DNA of 64,000 bases, from positions 62,001 to 126,000 of the forward strand of contig CALZFC010000298.1 of NCBI GenBank assembly GCA_945643635.1. Direction: 5' to 3'. Below the pieces are notes generated by a model. It ran no database searches. It was not told the DNA's origin and saw nothing but the letters and a program-made list of their open reading frames with translations. A program made the translations under genes and the position numbers. Origin of the DNA: Allodiplogaster sudhausi (lineage: Eukaryota > Nematoda > Chromadorea > Rhabditida > Diplogasteridae). Below, piece by piece: positions 38,963-63,861 of the stretch. Within the stretch, counting starts at the first letter, position 1; the number at the start of each line of letters is the position of its first letter.

Positions 38963-39914
38963 AAATGCCTGAACTATTCCTTACTGTGTGAGGGAATATG
39001 TTCTAAGAAAAAGAGTGTAATACACCAAGCATTCTCTCTGCATTCTAACATCATTGATGCGATTCCAGCATAACACGAAATGTAGCGCCCCCTCTAAGTT
39101 GTTTAATCGTTGGAAGTCGCTTCCATGGAAACGTGGGAAGGCCCCGCAACCAGAACGTCGCAGACTTTGCGCCAAAAAACTATAATTCAATTTTTCTTTA
39201 ACCATGCTTGGCAGAACTGCGATAGCTTATCGACCAGTAGAAAAGCGGACGACCATAGCATTTTCCAACTTTCTCTATTCCAACTTTTTTTTCCTTTTTT
39301 TTAAATTTATTTGACAACTGCGTCATCATTTCAATTGCCTTCGACAATCTCTATTATCATTCTATCTAGCCGTGCTCATAGAAATATAGAGAGAGAAAGA
39401 GAGAGAGAGAGGGGGGGGGGGGAGAGAGAGGGAGAGAGAGAGGACAGCCGCCTGAGAGCGTGCGAAAAGTGAACAAACAGAGTGAGCCTGGCGACGACCG
39501 TTCACGCGGAATAGTGCACGCATAGAATGAGGTCAACTCCGTCATCATGATGATGAAATCGCCCGAGAGCGAAAAGCTTCCAAGTCTACGTGAGAAGGGA
39601 GAGAGAGAGAGAAGCGAGAGGGGACAGGGAGGGAGAAGCGAGAGTGAGAGAGCAAGAGAATCCATGTTTAATGCAGAGACTGCATACAGACAGACTGCGT
39701 ACAGAATGTAGACACTGACGGTTTCACAATCCGACTCTTACTTCGAGCCCTGCTGTGCTCAAAGCCACGTACGCTACTTTAATTTGTAAAGTAACATGTT
39801 CGCCAGGCGAGGTATTTATTATTGGCTGCCTCAGGAGTGGTACAGCCAATATCCATTAAAACCGTTGAGATGTGCATGAAACCCCCTTTTGTTGCCTTGC
39901 AGTTCTCTGCGACA
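38963..39914. other. Intergenic / 5' region of the ZIP gene
   Basis: (GA)n with a G11 run at about 39385-39450. A TTGCAG acceptor ends at 39902, 13 bases before the ZIP start codon, so the ZIP gene probably has a 5' untranslated exon somewhere here; I cannot place it. Confidence 0.4.
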
Positions 39915-41315
39915 ATGGATCCGCTGCCACTGAAGCTGTTGCTGCTGCTCGCTATGATCGCAGCCGTGCTCCTCGCAGGGCTTCTTCCTCTCAGGGGAAG
40001 TGATGTTGCTGGGCTAGGATTAGGTGTAGCCTTGTAGTATTTGTAACCCTTTATATGTTTCCCATACTCTTCTATCGCCTAGTGCCATCAGTCGACTCTT
40101 GAATAATGGACGACACGGATCACCCTTCGTGGATAATTGCTCTTCCTTTAGGTCTTGAAGAGACTTCGGCAGAGCGCGGCGAGGGCTTCTTCCAGCGAGG
40201 AGCACAAGTCAGTCACTTTATGCGAGTTTTGAAAGAATATTTGACTGAAGAAGCCTATTGCACGTAGTTGCATCGCTTGATCTTGTTGCTGTTTATCAGA
40301 GATGAGTACTTGGAAGTCTCTTCAATTGGCATGGAATGAATGCTTGGAACAGAAGATGTTTGAAAGGAGTCAATGATTCTGAGTGTAGAAGAGAGCAATC
40401 TGTTCAGGAATGTCTCCCTGGTGCTGAGTCTCCTGACTTGCTTCTCCGGCGGAGTCTTCCTCGCGACTTGCTTTCTTCATCTCTTCCCTGAACTCTCTGA
40501 AAGCGTCCAGCAGCTCAGCCACGATTACTGTGTTCGTCTCTTTTTTTCTTTTCTCCTTCTTAGTATTTAATTATATCCAACCCAAAGGAGTCTCTTCATT
40601 GATCTACCATTTGAGCTGGACATCTCGTTTCCACTCGCTGAGCTTCTCTCATGCATCGGTTTCTTTCTTCTCTTCTTCGTTGAAGAGGTTTGCTAACTTC
40701 TCAATTATAAATGAATGTCACTCGGAAATCAGTGAGTTCCCTGCAGATGGTCATCATAGCAATTCCGAGCATGGCACATGGACATTCGCATGGACACGAT
40801 GAGCAGAGAAGCCTTGATGAGAAGCAGTTAGTTAGATAGAGACAGACAGAGAGAGAGAGAGAGAGAGAGAGAGGACGATTGAGAAAGAGGGTAAGAAACA
40901 GTGCTGAACAAGGGCGGCGCATGCGCCGTGTTGTACCCCCCGGCCGGCTTAAAATTCCGTTGAACCCCCCCCCCCCCCCCCGATGAAACATTTTTGCTTG
41001 AAAAACGGCACTTTTTCCACAAGAAAGGGTATTTTTGACCGAAAAAGACATTTTTTTTTTGGCTTTGTACCCCCCCCCCCCTGCCTGGAGTCCTGCGCCG
41101 GACCTTGTTCAGCTATGGTAAGAAAGCGGAAAGAGTGGGCAGAGATATAAATAATGGGTACGCACATCGTTTGAGTGAATTGGCTCGCTCTGATGTCGAG
41201 AAGGGCACCTCGGACGAGTTTCCGATCGCCCCCGTTTCTCCAGGTTGCTGCATGACCTCCTCTGCTCCTGTTACCTTCCATAGTCACCGAGAGACATCTG
41301 AGGGTGGGTTTGTTG

Positions 41316-41364
<49 letters not shown>

Positions 41365-41369
41365 TTCTT

Positions 41370-41434
<65 letters not shown>

Positions 41435-43261
41435 GCTCGCAGGAAGCCACTGCACAGTTCACTGCCCCCTGACTGCCCACCACCGTCACTCTCCGGGAGC
41501 TGCTGTGGTGGAGTGCCGTTCTGCTTCTCCTGAGTCAGTCTGTTTCTTCCTTTTATGCCTATAATATTTGAACACCACCCAGAAGGTTCTAGAATTCGAT
41601 TCCTCGTCGTACTCATCATTTTGATAATTTTTTTTTTGATCTTTTCCTTTATTTTATCTTTAATTTTTAAAGGAATACAATCCGCAAGTAACGAGTAACG
41701 CAAGTCCCGCCCATATGAACACAAGTGTTAACGATGTTACTTGCGAACCTACTAGTTACTTGTGGATTATATTCTATTTTTTTCAAGATATGGATAGAAT
41801 AAAAGAAAAGGAAAGAAAATTATCAAAAAAGACGAGTCGGCGAGGAAACGAGCTCATGGGAAAAAATTTCAGTCAGAAGCTTTCACCACAACTACACATT
41901 TTTCATATTCTTGCCTGACTTATATGTACAGCGTCCTATGATGGTGAAAATTTGTGTTACATAATCGAATTTGAAAACTTAAAAAAAAATATATATTCTG
42001 ACCATTCCATGGTCAGGTATATATGTATGTATCTATGCACGAATTCGACCTATAACTAAATTAAAGAAATATCGTGATATGCCTCGTTTCAGCATCTTCT
42101 CACCGGTCATTCTGGCAGAGCCCGAATGCTGCGAGACGAATTGTGACGCTGGTCCATGTTTGGAGAAATCGAGAGGAAGAGAGGACAGAGAGAGAGCGAG
42201 AGAGAAAGATTGAAGAAAGGAAATCTAGAAATGTCTATAGAAAGTAAGTGCGTTATAGTGGAGGAGGACCCACCGATCCTGATGTTGTCCTCTCCACACG
42301 CGCATTCTCACGGAGTCCGCTCCATCACATTCGTCATTGCCATCTCATTCCATGCCATTATCGAGGGCATGGCTTTTGGTGTTCAGGTTTTCTATCTTGT
42401 AATTATGCTAGAGTTACGGGGCAGCAGGGGTAGGAGAGGTAAAAAGAGTGAAAAAGAATGCTCACGTTATCATGGTTCATTTGCCGATCAATCATTTCAG
42501 GAAGCCCTTTCTGTTCTGTAATTCAAGTTGTATAATGTAATGAATAAATGTGTCTGAGCCAGACCGGGCTGAGTGAAATCGCGGCGTTGTTCTTCTCTCT
42601 GCTGATTCACAAGCTAATCGTGGCCTTCTCTGTGGGTCTTCAACTGGCGCGCACTCATGCCCACGCTCTTCACCTGGTCATCCTCTCGGTTCGTCTCCCA
42701 CTCATTTGCTGGGGAAGATTAAGATTGAACTTTGAGATAGTGATCCTGTCACTAACTTCTCCGCTGGGGGCCATGATTGGGATGGCCGTGCAAGGCAGCT
42801 CGATGAACACGTTGACGAGAGACTGTCTTGTCACTCTCTTCCAAGGCCTTTCTGTCGGAACTTTCCTCTATGTCACCTTCTTCGAGGTTTCCCTTTTCCT
42901 TTTCAGCCGTTCAAGCGGAAAGATATGCTCTCTGGCGGGAGTGTCTTTTTTCATGGAAAACGTTGTCTTGTAATGTAGTAAGGGATTTCAACATTCCATG
43001 ACAGCTGACTGCAACATCGCTGATCTAGATAAGATTCTTTTCTGACGAAGCTCTCTTCAGGTTCTCCTCCACGAACGCGACAACGAGCATCCGAATCTGC
43101 TGAAGTTGCTGTTCATTCTTCTGGGCTTTAGTCTTATCTGCCTTGTCCGCCTCGCTGATAGCCATGGCCACGCCCACTCAAAGGATCATGACCACGCCCA
43201 CTCCCACGGCAGTCCCTGTTCTCTCTCTGCCAATCGCAGCCATTCTGAGCAGCATCATTAG
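39915..43261 (+). CDS. SLC39A: ZIP family zinc transporter (SLC39A, ZIP1-3-like), complete
   Basis: Eight-helix importer moving Zn2+ into the cytosol. Exons: 39915-40004, 40173-40207, 40408-40529, 40588-40687, 40747-40826, 41113-41303, 41443-41533, 42093-42157, 42259-42386, 42563-42692, 42741-42886, 43061-43261; about 459 residues. TM2 is LLTCFSGGVFLATCFLHLFP; a His-rich loop HGHSHGHDE follows TM3. TM4 carries the metal-site signature SFHAIIEGMAFG and TM5 SLLIHKLIVAFSVGLQL. TM6 to TM8 follow (SPLGAMIGMA, LFQGLSVGTFLYVTF, LLKLLFILLGFSLICL), then a His-rich tail HSKDHDHAHSHG. Phases agree except at the 40529/40588 join, which needs one more base. The exon at 41113 uses an acceptor lying inside a hAT-like MITE. 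Confidence 0.92.
40899..41117 (+). mobile_element. hAT-like MITE with 8-bp target duplication, in ZIP intron
   Basis: Left end CAGTGCTGAACAAGG, right end CCTTGTTCAGCTATG. The direct repeat GTAAGAAA flanks it exactly (40891-40898 and 41118-41125), an 8-base duplication typical of hAT elements. It contains poly-C runs (40967-40981, about 41070-41080). A related copy is at 56245-56521. It has no coding capacity. Confidence 0.9.
41615..41835. repeat. Long imperfect hairpin in ZIP intron
   Basis: The left half, from GATAATTTTTTTTTTGATC through TCCTTTATTTTATC to AATCCGCAAGTAAC, is mirrored by GTTACTTGTGGATTATATT, GATAGAATAAAAGAAAAGGA and AATTATCAAAAAAG. The centre is near 41720. It may be a small MITE. 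Confidence 0.55.
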
Positions 43262-44900
43262 TGGTCAGCCATCTGATGTCCCGGAGCATCTTCTTGTTTC
43301 GCGTACTTAATTTGTCTCATTGTCAATAATTAATATTTTCAGCTAGTTAGGTAATCTTGTAGTTTAAAACCGAAAGTGCCATTTTAGGAGTAGATGCTGT
43401 TATTCATAAAAAAAAGAATATCCCTTTTAATATAATTTTTCCTTTCTATTCAATTTAAATGACTTTAGAAAATAATTCCCATTTCATTTTTATCAATATT
43501 CGTGTACAAGCCAAATCCCATATTTAAGAGAAAAAAAATTTCACTATTAGTCAGTACTTTCCGTGTCGTTAATTTGTGATTGTATTCTGCCCTATTGAAT
43601 AATATTTCTGTCCTCTCAATTTTCATGTGTTTATTTCTATCCATCCTACGCTTGCTTCTTTCTATTAGCATCAACTTCTCAATATTCTTCCATTATCCAT
43701 TTCTGATGTTTTGGAGTGAGCAAAGCATATCTCCACTTACAATTAGAGCGTTGATTCGGTGTGCGTGATCTCTTCATTTCCTTACTCTTTTCTCCCGTTC
43801 TCCTCTCATACTCTCCTCCGCTCCCAATCGCTTTAGCTTTCATTTTCTGTATTCTTTCTTGCACGAACGTCATTCTAATGGTTCTAGCTATTGTATTCAC
43901 TGAGTGAATTGTTGGAATTAGTGCATGCTTACATGTTCTTTTCAGTATATAAGAAATACGGTAATGTTATTAACTGACGTGCATCTTAAATAGAGAAAAT
44001 CACCTCTGCTTGTGATTTCGTCCTCCTATGAAAAAATAGAGTTAGTCGAGCGAATGCAAATCTAGCGCCCCTAACTTTTGCCAAATTGTAAAGTAAGAAT
44101 AAATGACAAAGGCTTTCAAATGGTCTTCGTTCTCTGTCATGATATTAACCTGACAAGCGATGTTCGATGTGTAAATGCAAATGACTTGTCAACATAAACT
44201 CGTCACTTCTCCCATTTATTCCGCGTTACCTATTTATGATGGATGCGAGGTTAAAAAAGTCGCCCTGAGATTAGCAGAGAACAGACAACAGCAAATAAAA
44301 GCCTACAATTTCTACCATAAAATGTTGTAAAACGATACAAACAGTCTCGGGTAACTTTTCGAACTTCACAATATAAACCAACACACCAGGTAGGCTTTAA
44401 AGAGACCCGCGATCATATTTTGTTAACACAAAAAAATTGAAGACGATTAAAACCTCTCCACGCAACAATTCTGACAGTAAATATGCGTCAGGGAAGACCA
44501 GCTCACAATCAGTAACACTTCCCACCTTCCAAACGCGAAATACAAGGAGAAAGATTTAGCGAAATGATGTATGAGGTAGTAGAGGCAAAAGCTTACCTAC
44601 TAAAACACCTAAAATAGCCACAATGTGATAACATAGTACAGATCAATTATGTATTGATAAAGAAAATTAAGAAGCACAGAAAGAAAGTCTGTTTATTCCC
44701 CAAGGCAGATACGCATATAAAAATATGAAGATAATCCCTTTGGTACCCTGAAAGACTTCCGAAATCTCTTGATTTGCACTGAACTCCCTACTTTGATCGC
44801 CGGTTCTCGTTTCCTGATAGGAATGAGCAACTGCAGTAACAAAAGGCAACAAACTCATTGTTGGGCAGGTCAAGTGAAGTGAAATGTATATGGTGACAGC

Positions 44901-44931
<31 letters not shown>

Positions 44932-45029
44932 GGAGAGAGAGGGAGAATACATGGAAGAGAGAGAGAGAGATAGCGAGAGAAAGAGAGTGAGAGAAACAAA
45001 TATAGGAGACGAGCAGAGAAAGAGCGACC
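43262..45029. other. Convergent intergenic region between ZIP and TTLL
   Basis: The ZIP gene (+) and the TTLL gene (-) end towards each other here. I see AT-rich sequence with (GA)n at about 44908-45000 and no supported gene. Confidence 0.5.
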
Positions 45030-58084
<13,055 letters not shown>

Positions 58085-58496
58085 CTTCAACAACAAAAAG
58101 TTGTTAACATGTTTTTAGTCCTTTCACCTCATATTTTAGTTAGCTTCCTAGGCCACATCTCCACGCCAAACACTAAATCTCCTATCTGAGCATTACGATC
58201 TCGCCATCGGAATAAGATGGACTAACATATGTTCTGCTCAATTGTTTCTAGCTGAAAGAAATGTAATACCTCAATGGTAACAAAAGACACTACCTACCGT
58301 ACACCCTGCAGCCTTTTTATTATTATAACACAATGCTGCAACACTGCAACGTAACAAAAGCAGGAGATCAGGAATATACCAGCGGCTCCGCTTTGAGCAG
58401 AGAAAGTAATACAATGGGAGTCAAGAGCAAGGTAAACAGTAGCAGCCTGCCACTTACTCGTTACTACGATGACACGGACAGTCATTTCAAGAGGCT

Positions 58497-58534
<38 letters not shown>

Positions 58535-59509
58535 GAAGAAGCAGAGGAAAAGAGAAGGGAGGAGAGACAGACAGACAGACATAGAGAAAAGAAGTCAAAA
58601 TGAGGGATGGGTTAGCAAGATTAGATACGTTGCTTGTGCTCTTGTTCTTCAAAACTGCACTAGCAGAATATGCCCTCGAAGTACACACGAGTGTTCAAGG
58701 CTCATTTCCCGGCCTCTCCTAGCTTCACTACACTACGCCCTGCCCCCACAGAGAGTGTAACACTTCCAACGACTCCTCTCTCACTCAGGGATCAACTCTT
58801 CCGTCTTCTCAGGACCGGAGAACAGCTCATTTCGTCAGCCGCACATGATACATACGTAATGAATCCTCTATTTCTTTTCTTTTCCACTTTCTCCCTGTGA
58901 CTCTTTCTCTCCCACTTCTTTATTCACACTATTCAGAGAATTCCCTCAATCAATCACCCACTTCTTTCCTTCAGCTTCTACTCCGCCCTTCACACCCTTT
59001 CCTCTTCAGCTACCGCACTTCTCGATCACTCACCACTTGGTGCTTGAACGTGCGAACTTCCAACTGTTAATCACCCAAAACGAAAAGCGCTTAGACCTGT
59101 CGGAGGGAACAGACTTTCCCTCCCTTTTCGCATTCGCTTCCCGCTCACTCCCTCATGCCTGCGCTCTCTAACTTCCTCTCTCGATGAGCTCCACACAATT
59201 CTAGAGTGAGATACTTCATCACGACGGCCCAATCGTTCTCGATTAATGGCACATAAAAGTTATCAATAATTTTATACCAGATGTTACACATGTTAAGCAA
59301 GTTGAATTTGATAACTAAATAGCGTTGTAATTCCACATGCAGGTTGTTCATGCATACCTTATCATGAAGTTGATTTCATGGAAAGAGGACACTCTAAACA
59401 TGCAGTTCACACTTATTCTGAAGAGAAAGAGACCATTTCCATACATATAAAACACAACAAATGGAAACAACAGCTCAAACAATTGGAAATAAATAAATGG
59501 TTACACTTA
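58085..59509. other. Intergenic between TTLL start and foldback D
   Basis: (GA)n at 58498-58535. No supported gene; presumably the TTLL promoter side. Confidence 0.45.
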
Positions 59510-61215
59510 TTAAGAGAGCCTGTCAGTATCGTTCGATCAAGGCCTGCCCTAGGAATTTTTTTTTCGAATTTCTTAACCAAAATTGTTTATAGTATACAAC
59601 TCGACGTGGTGAACACAATAGGCTGAATTTCAAAGGTGAAAAAAAATTTTCCGCGCGAGACCCAGTACCGAAATCTTATAAATTCGATTGGTCATAAGTC
59701 GCTTCAACCTTATTGTTAGACAACCATCGAGCTATCATTGGATAGCTGATTGAACGGGCTTTAATTTTCATCGTGGAAGATATTTTCGAAAATTTGAATT
59801 TGGCCCTAAAACACGGCCCTAAACATTTTCGAGGGCGGTTTTTAGCCAAATGAAGTATTTTTGCTCATTTCCACACAACCGCTCCTGCATAGGCTTAAAG
59901 TACGTGAAATTTGCTACAACATATGTCTCTTTCAGGAAAATTGAAGGTCCCAGCCTTCAATTTTCCCAAGCGCTCGAACATGATCCTGTGTAAACCGTAA
60001 CACCGTGCAAGCGCATTCTTCGATCCATAACTGCGCTCAATGTCAATATTACAAAATCTTAAGTATATCATCTAAGAGCTCTCATGGAGACCTTCAAATG
60101 TTACATACATTATTTTATTGAAAAGTTTCAATTTATATGGGAAATTTCGTTATGTACGATTAGAAGGCTTAAAAAACTACTTTAATAACATTTTCGCCTG
60201 TCAAAACATACATCATAAGAAAGAGGATGAAATTTGCTACAAGATGAACCCCTTTAAATGAAATTCCATGCTTACGATCCTTTGTTATAAGCCATAAGAA
60301 TAGGATAACAAGGCCTTATGAAAAAAGTGCAGAAAAAAAGGATTGGAATATTCTAATTCGAATAAGCTAAAATGTGAATTCTTGGGCGAAATGACAGCGA
60401 CGCTACTGGCACTAATTTTATGATTTATAACAAAAGATCGTAGGCATGGAAACCCATTGAAAGGGGTTCATCTTGTAGCAAATTTCATCCTCTTTCTTAT
60501 GATGTATGTTTTGACAGGTGAAAATGTTATTAAAGTAGTTTTTTAAGCCTTCTAATTGTACATAACGAAATTTCCCATATAAATTGAAACTTTTCAATAA
60601 AATAATGTATGTAACATTTGAAGGTCTCCATGAGAGCTCTTAGATGATATACTTACGATTTTGTAATATTGACATTGAGCGCAGTAATGGATCGAAGAAT
60701 GCGCTTGCACGGTGTTACGGTTTACATAGGATCATGTTCGAGCGCTTGGGAACCTAAGGCTGGGACCTTCAATTTTCCTGAAAGAGACATATGTTGTAGC
60801 AAATTTCACGTACTTTAAGCCTATGCAGGAGCGGTTGTGCGGAAATGAGCAAAAAATACTTAATTTGGCTAAAAACCGCCCTCGAAAATGTTTAGGGCCG
60901 TGTTTTATGGCCAAATTCAAATTTTTCGAAAATATCTTCCAAGATGAAAATTAAAGCCCGTTCAATCAGCTATCTAATGATAGCTCGATGGTTGTCTAAC
61001 AATAAGTTTGAAGCGACTTATGACCAATCGAATTTATAAGATTACGGTACTGGGTCTCGCGCGGAAAATTTTTTTTCACCTTTGAAATTCAGCCTATTGT
61101 GTTCACCACGTCGAGTTGTATACTATAATCAATTTTGGTTAAGAAATTCGAAAAAAAATTCCTAGGGCAGGTCATAATAGGGCCCTGCTCGAGTCTTACT
61201 GACATCCTCTCTTAA
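59510..61215. mobile_element. Foldback element D, complete (1706 bp, TTAA to TTAA)
   Basis: Left end TTAAGAGAGCCTGTCAGTA, right end TACTGACATCCTCTCTTAA. The arms are near-identical inverted copies: 60211-60282 mirrors 60430-60500, and 59640-59760 mirrors 60960-61080. They surround a loop of about 130 bases near 60362. It ends 49 bases beyond the SMARCD stop codon, so it lies next to or in that gene's 3' region. Confidence 0.9.
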
Positions 61216-61263
61216 TAAAAGGCTTTCAGATCATATTTGTATATTGGATGAGATATCCATGGA

Positions 61264-62535
61264 TTAATTGTTGCGAACTCCGAGACTTTGCTCAAGCTCG
61301 GCTCTCTTCTGCTGCACTCGCTGGTAGATGTAGCGATAGACTCCTTCCTAGAAGGAGAGAGAACAAGAGTGAGAGGGGAGAGAGACACCGAGAGAAAGAG
61401 ACTGGAAGAGAGGAGACAGCAAACCTGTACATGAGGCTGGAAGTAGTTGTCTGCTCTTCGATCCTGCTCGCCTTCTCCGCCGTATTCACTCATTCCCTAA
61501 ACGGGAAGAATAAATGTAAAGAATAATGCTAAAGTAAGAATGGCTATATTCATCACCGAAAAGAACCTTGAGATCGTGTGCCTGAGAGACCAGCCATTTC
61601 TGAATGAATTCATGCGGCGCATCCGCGAAGCCCACGTAGAAGTCCCGGCGAGTTTTCCATTCGTTTATCTTTAATGTTTCTTAAATCCTATTTCAAAGCT
61701 TTTTTTTATCAGACCACTGATTATGAAAACCAAAACATCTAGAAATCAGGTTATAACCCTGAGACTGTTAAAAAAGCCTAATTATTTATATTCTTAGGTC
61801 CGGGTCAGGAGGACGCAAAAGAGAGGGAGAACTGAAGGATGCCTACCGACCTGGTCGACAATGTCGTAGATCTTCTGGTCCAGATTCGCGATCTCAGCCA
61901 TGTTCGCATGCGAGTGAACAAAGCTGTGCATGTGAGCCTTCAGCGGATCCTCCACCTTCAAATGAGGGCACAATCAATCATTACGCTATTCAAAAACCAA
62001 AGAACCAAGTTCAGTCACATCACTCAAGTATATTTCTTTATACATCTGGAAAATGTATATGAAAAAGTAAATGAAAAAATGAAAAAGTATATGTCGGCTA
62101 TGATATCAGATGTGATAGCAAGGAGAACTGGCAGATGAATCAAGAACTATTTTTGCATTCTACCATTTCATTTCAAATCTTCGCCAACTTCGACTTCGAT
62201 GTCGTAGCAAGCCGTGTTCTTCTCAGTCCCTGCCTCGTTGTGTTCGATCGTGTGAGTCAGCACCTCAAACATTTACTTTCCTTCCACTCTTTATTCCCAG
62301 ATTTATCATACATGTAGAATATACTGAGCTTAGCTTGAATCACACAACCAGAGTCAATAGTTCTTCCTGAAGAGTATGAGACAGCTGAAATGACAAGAAA
62401 TGTGCTGACGAATGGATCGGGCTGCTGGAGAAGTTGAGTGAGTCTCTGCGGAATCTCCATGAAGCGCATCTTCTTGGACTGGAAGATCTGCTCAAGGTAG
62501 ACGTCATTGTTCACGCAGTCACGGTCCATCGAGTC
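61264..62535 (-). CDS. SMARCD: SWI/SNF complex subunit SMARCD/BAF60, C-terminal part
   Basis: Core subunit of nuclear SWI/SNF (BAF) chromatin remodellers. Six exons: 62535-62410, 62263-62189, 61955-61851, 61668-61567, 61496-61425, 61347-61264, all in phase, 564 bases, 187 residues plus stop at 61264. Matches in order: YLEQIFQSKKMRFMEIPQRL (end of the SWIB domain), KNTACYDIEVE, MAEIANLDQKIYDIVDQ, INEWKTRRDFYVGFADAPHE and FIQKWLVSQAHDLK, YFQPHVQ|EGVYRYIYQRV and ELEQSLGVRNN. The first roughly 300 residues, with most of SWIB, are not seen; they should lie upstream, probably beyond the window, since element E occupies the next stretch. No frame breaks in these exons. Confidence 0.95.
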
Positions 62536-62785
62536 CTTCAAGCATCACCATTTTATCATACTCAATTAAAGTCATCTCTTCTTACAAGGGAAGCCTCTTT
62601 CCATAACCCAGCCAATCGGGATCTGAGTAATTTTCCTATGTAGTACTTCTCGAAAAATGACCCTGAAACTATTTTAAAACTGCGGAGGACGCATTTGCGA
62701 TTTTATATGAATTTTTGAAAAATGAATAAAATTTACATACGAAATGCTCCATCTTTATCAGTCGTGGTTTTTGGCACTGGAATGT

Positions 62786-62849
62786 GGTCGGCGAGCGCAG
62801 TGGGTTACGTTTCCGACTTCCATTTTTAAGGTCACGGGTTCGATTCCTT
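62786..62849 (+). other. tRNA-like module in left arm of element E
   Basis: GAGCGCAGTGGGTTA (A-box-like) and GGTTCGATTCC (B-box, 62838-62848), at tRNA-like spacing. In the right arm the copy keeps the A-box region, but the homology stops within the B-box (GGTTAT), so the arm ends there. It may be the relic of a tRNA-derived SINE or a tRNA pseudogene. Confidence 0.5.
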
Positions 62850-63097
62850 TCGTCGACAAAAGTTTTGCTGCGACTATTTTGATTAAAAACTAATAAAGGG
62901 CAGAATTAAGTGCATTTTAATAAGATTTAGAATGTATGCATATTTTTTATGATATTTTTAAAATGTTTTCTTTATTTAAAAATTTTTGTTGGACTATGTT
63001 CACTTCGTAATGAATTGCGACCCGCGAGTGGTCTTACGGAAAATTTCTCAAAAATTTATTGCGGCTGGAATATAGGGAGATGGGAGAACTGCTAGCA

Positions 63098-63471
63098 GAT
63101 GTGATAGTCAGTGGCAAAGTGCTCGATGTTTGTGCAATCTCTGTTGATAGCGTGTGCGAGCCTCCGAAGGTCTTCGTCGTGGAGCTCCATACCTGTCCCA
63201 TATTATAAATTTTTAGCATCATTGCGTTATGCAAGCCGTCAAACCATTTTCCATTTTCTCCTTGACCGATTCTTTAAGTTTCTCCGCCAGTTGGCGATAT
63301 CGATCTCGAATCCCGGCGCGAATTTCTCCGTCTGCTATGTACTTTGCCTCGAATACCCGCAATTTGGTCAATCCATTTTTGTCGCAAATAAAGCGAAATT
63401 TGTTCATCATGGAGTTGAGAGAGCGGGATGCTTTCGCAGGAGAACGGTAGTGGTCAATAGCTTTCAAAATC
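63098..63471 (-). pseudogene. Decayed ORF or exon inside element E, unknown protein
   Basis: After a TTATTACAG acceptor (63472) the frame reads ILKAIDHYRSPAKASRSLNS, then FEAKYIADGEIRAGIRDRYR and LAEKLKESVKEKM. Protein-like sequence then continues in two other frames: WFDGLHNAMMLKIYNM, then MELHDEDLRRLAHAINRDC to a stop at about 63098. Each switch is explained by loss of one base in a short homopolymer (AAAA near 63242, GG near 63193). It is charged and helical-looking; I recognise no family. It may be a transposon-encoded protein or the last exon of another gene. Confidence 0.45.
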
Positions 63472-63861
63472 TGTAATAAATAGGTGAATACATATATAAT
63501 AAATAAATATTGTCGGCGTCAAAAATTGCATGCCTGCGACTTCGTCGTCTTCTTTCCCAGAAAACAAACTTCTTCGTCCGTGGGAGGTGGCTTATCCATA
63601 TGATAACCCGTGACCTTAAAAATTGAGGTCGGAAGCGTAACCCACTGCGCTCGCCGATCACATTTCAGTGCCAAAAACCACGACTGATAAAGATGAAGCA
63701 TTTCGTATGTAAATTTTATTCATTTTTCAAAAATTCATATAAAATCGCAAATGCGTCCTCCGCAGTTTTAAAATAGTTTCAGGGTCATTTTTAGAGAAGT
63801 ACTACATAGGAAAATTACTCAGATCCCGATTGGCTGGGTTATGGAAAGAGGCTTCCCTTGT

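Larger units (their letters stand above)
62584..63861. mobile_element. Inverted-repeat element E with internal ORF
   Basis: ACAAGGGAAGCCTCTTTCC (62584 onward) is mirrored by GGAAAGAGGCTTCCCTTGTTA (to about 63861). The arms of about 250 bases (62584-62838 and 63606-63861) include matching stretches such as GCGGAGGACGCATTTGCGAT. The loop of about 770 bases holds an ORF on the - strand. The termini do not match the TTAA foldback family. It lies directly upstream of the SMARCD exons. Confidence 0.8.

Noticed and set aside
37963..38991. 342-codon + strand open frame through the CT tract
   Set aside because: Only the short stretch at 38122-38220 looks coding; the rest is 22-bp and (CT)n repeat.
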